Source: Diplonema japonicum
Taxonomy: Eukaryota; Euglenozoa; Diplonemea; Diplonemida; Diplonemidae
Assembly: GCA_964019335.1 (NCBI GenBank)
Contig: OZ025688.1
Span: forward strand, 1-64,000
Length of the DNA: 64,000 nt
Reading direction: 5' to 3'
Each line of letters begins with the position of its first letter. The first letter of the stretch is position 1. Shown piece after piece: positions 63,763-64,000 of this stretch. The notes beneath the pieces are model-generated. The model ran no database searches and was not told the origin of the DNA. It was given only the letters and a program-made list of their open reading frames with translations. The translations under genes and the position numbers were made by a program.

Positions 63763-64000
63763 ATGGGGTTTTGGGGTAAGAAAAAGCAGGAGGAAGAACC
63801 TACCTCAGGTCCCTCGGAGCTGCCCTTGCTGGATGGCATCGGCAATGAGGAGGACGGCGACGGGGAGGAGATGCAGATCGCGATCGAGCCCGATGAGGGT
63901 GAGGTTCCCGACGATGCGCTGCATCAATGTGCCCCGCACATGCACCGCTTCGACGGGGAGCACACGCTGTGGGAGAGCAGCACGGAGTTTAGCGCACTGT
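63763..64000 (+). CDS. 5' part of an acidic protein, cut by the window end
   Basis: ATG 63763 opens a frame that runs to the window edge (MGFWGKKKQEEEPTSG, then an acidic segment EEDGDGEEMQIAIEPDEGE). The MGxxxK start could be N-myristoylated, but this is only a pattern. The frame lies 85 nt after the previous stop on the same strand. The product is not identifiable from 79 residues. Confidence 0.5.
   Translation, partial: MGFWGKKKQEEEPTSGPSELPLLDGIGNEEDGDGEEMQIAIEPDEGEVPDDALHQCAPHMHRFDGEHTLWESSTEFSAL

Overview
This window is nuclear DNA from a microbial eukaryote. Its genes encode ribosomal proteins uL22 and uS13, CapZ-alpha, NECAP, a reticulon, OLA1, SLC35-type transporters, a MORN protein and EF-hand proteins. 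TAA, TAG and TGA all terminate conserved genes, so the standard code applies. Exons are GC-balanced, while the spacers are full of long A, T, C and G runs. I cannot name the species. The organisation resembles lineages with directional gene clusters (euglenozoan-like), but this is an inference and no spliced-leader RNA gene was seen.

Layout. Positions 1-517 are a pure array of three homogeneous G/T-rich repeat blocks. Positions 518-5235 (minus strand) hold a decayed non-LTR retrotransposon with an OTU protease-like domain, a reverse transcriptase that has lost its YxDD motif, and a restriction-like endonuclease domain. From 5.2 to 12.9 kb the sequence is repeat-rich: a degenerate minus-strand ORF, copies of a short dispersed repeat, two tandem duplications and a tRNA-like unit. 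From 12,994 to the right edge every gene I can support (21, plus one cut by the window end) lies on the plus strand. In order they are: a cold-shock-domain protein, RPL17, NECAP, CapZ-alpha, a nucleotide-sugar transporter, a reticulon, RPS18, a villin-headpiece protein, a class III aminotransferase, a MORN/coiled-coil protein, a double DUF3431-like protein, a Q/H-rich zinc-finger/SAP-like protein, an EF-hand protein, a 3474-residue repeat protein, a DUF1769/SH3-like protein, a TPT-family transporter, two short-spaced coiled-coil/acidic proteins, two tandem GH18-like proteins, OLA1 and a coiled-coil protein.

Gene structure. I could place 25 cis-introns. All begin GTA and 24 begin GTAT; 23 of them are only 30-44 nt long. 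Spacers between consecutive genes can be as short as 54-123 nt. Most start codons are preceded, within about 30 nt, by a CAG-type acceptor that looks like the intron acceptors. Together with the uniform orientation this suggests polycistronic transcription with trans-splicing, or very short 5'UTR introns.

Themes. Several genes relate to the cytoskeleton and membrane traffic (CapZ-alpha, villin headpiece, NECAP, reticulon, MORN, coiled coils). Others serve glycan metabolism and secretion (SLC35 transporters, DUF3431-like, GH18-like). The remainder are housekeeping translation genes. Adjacent genes do not form an obvious single pathway.
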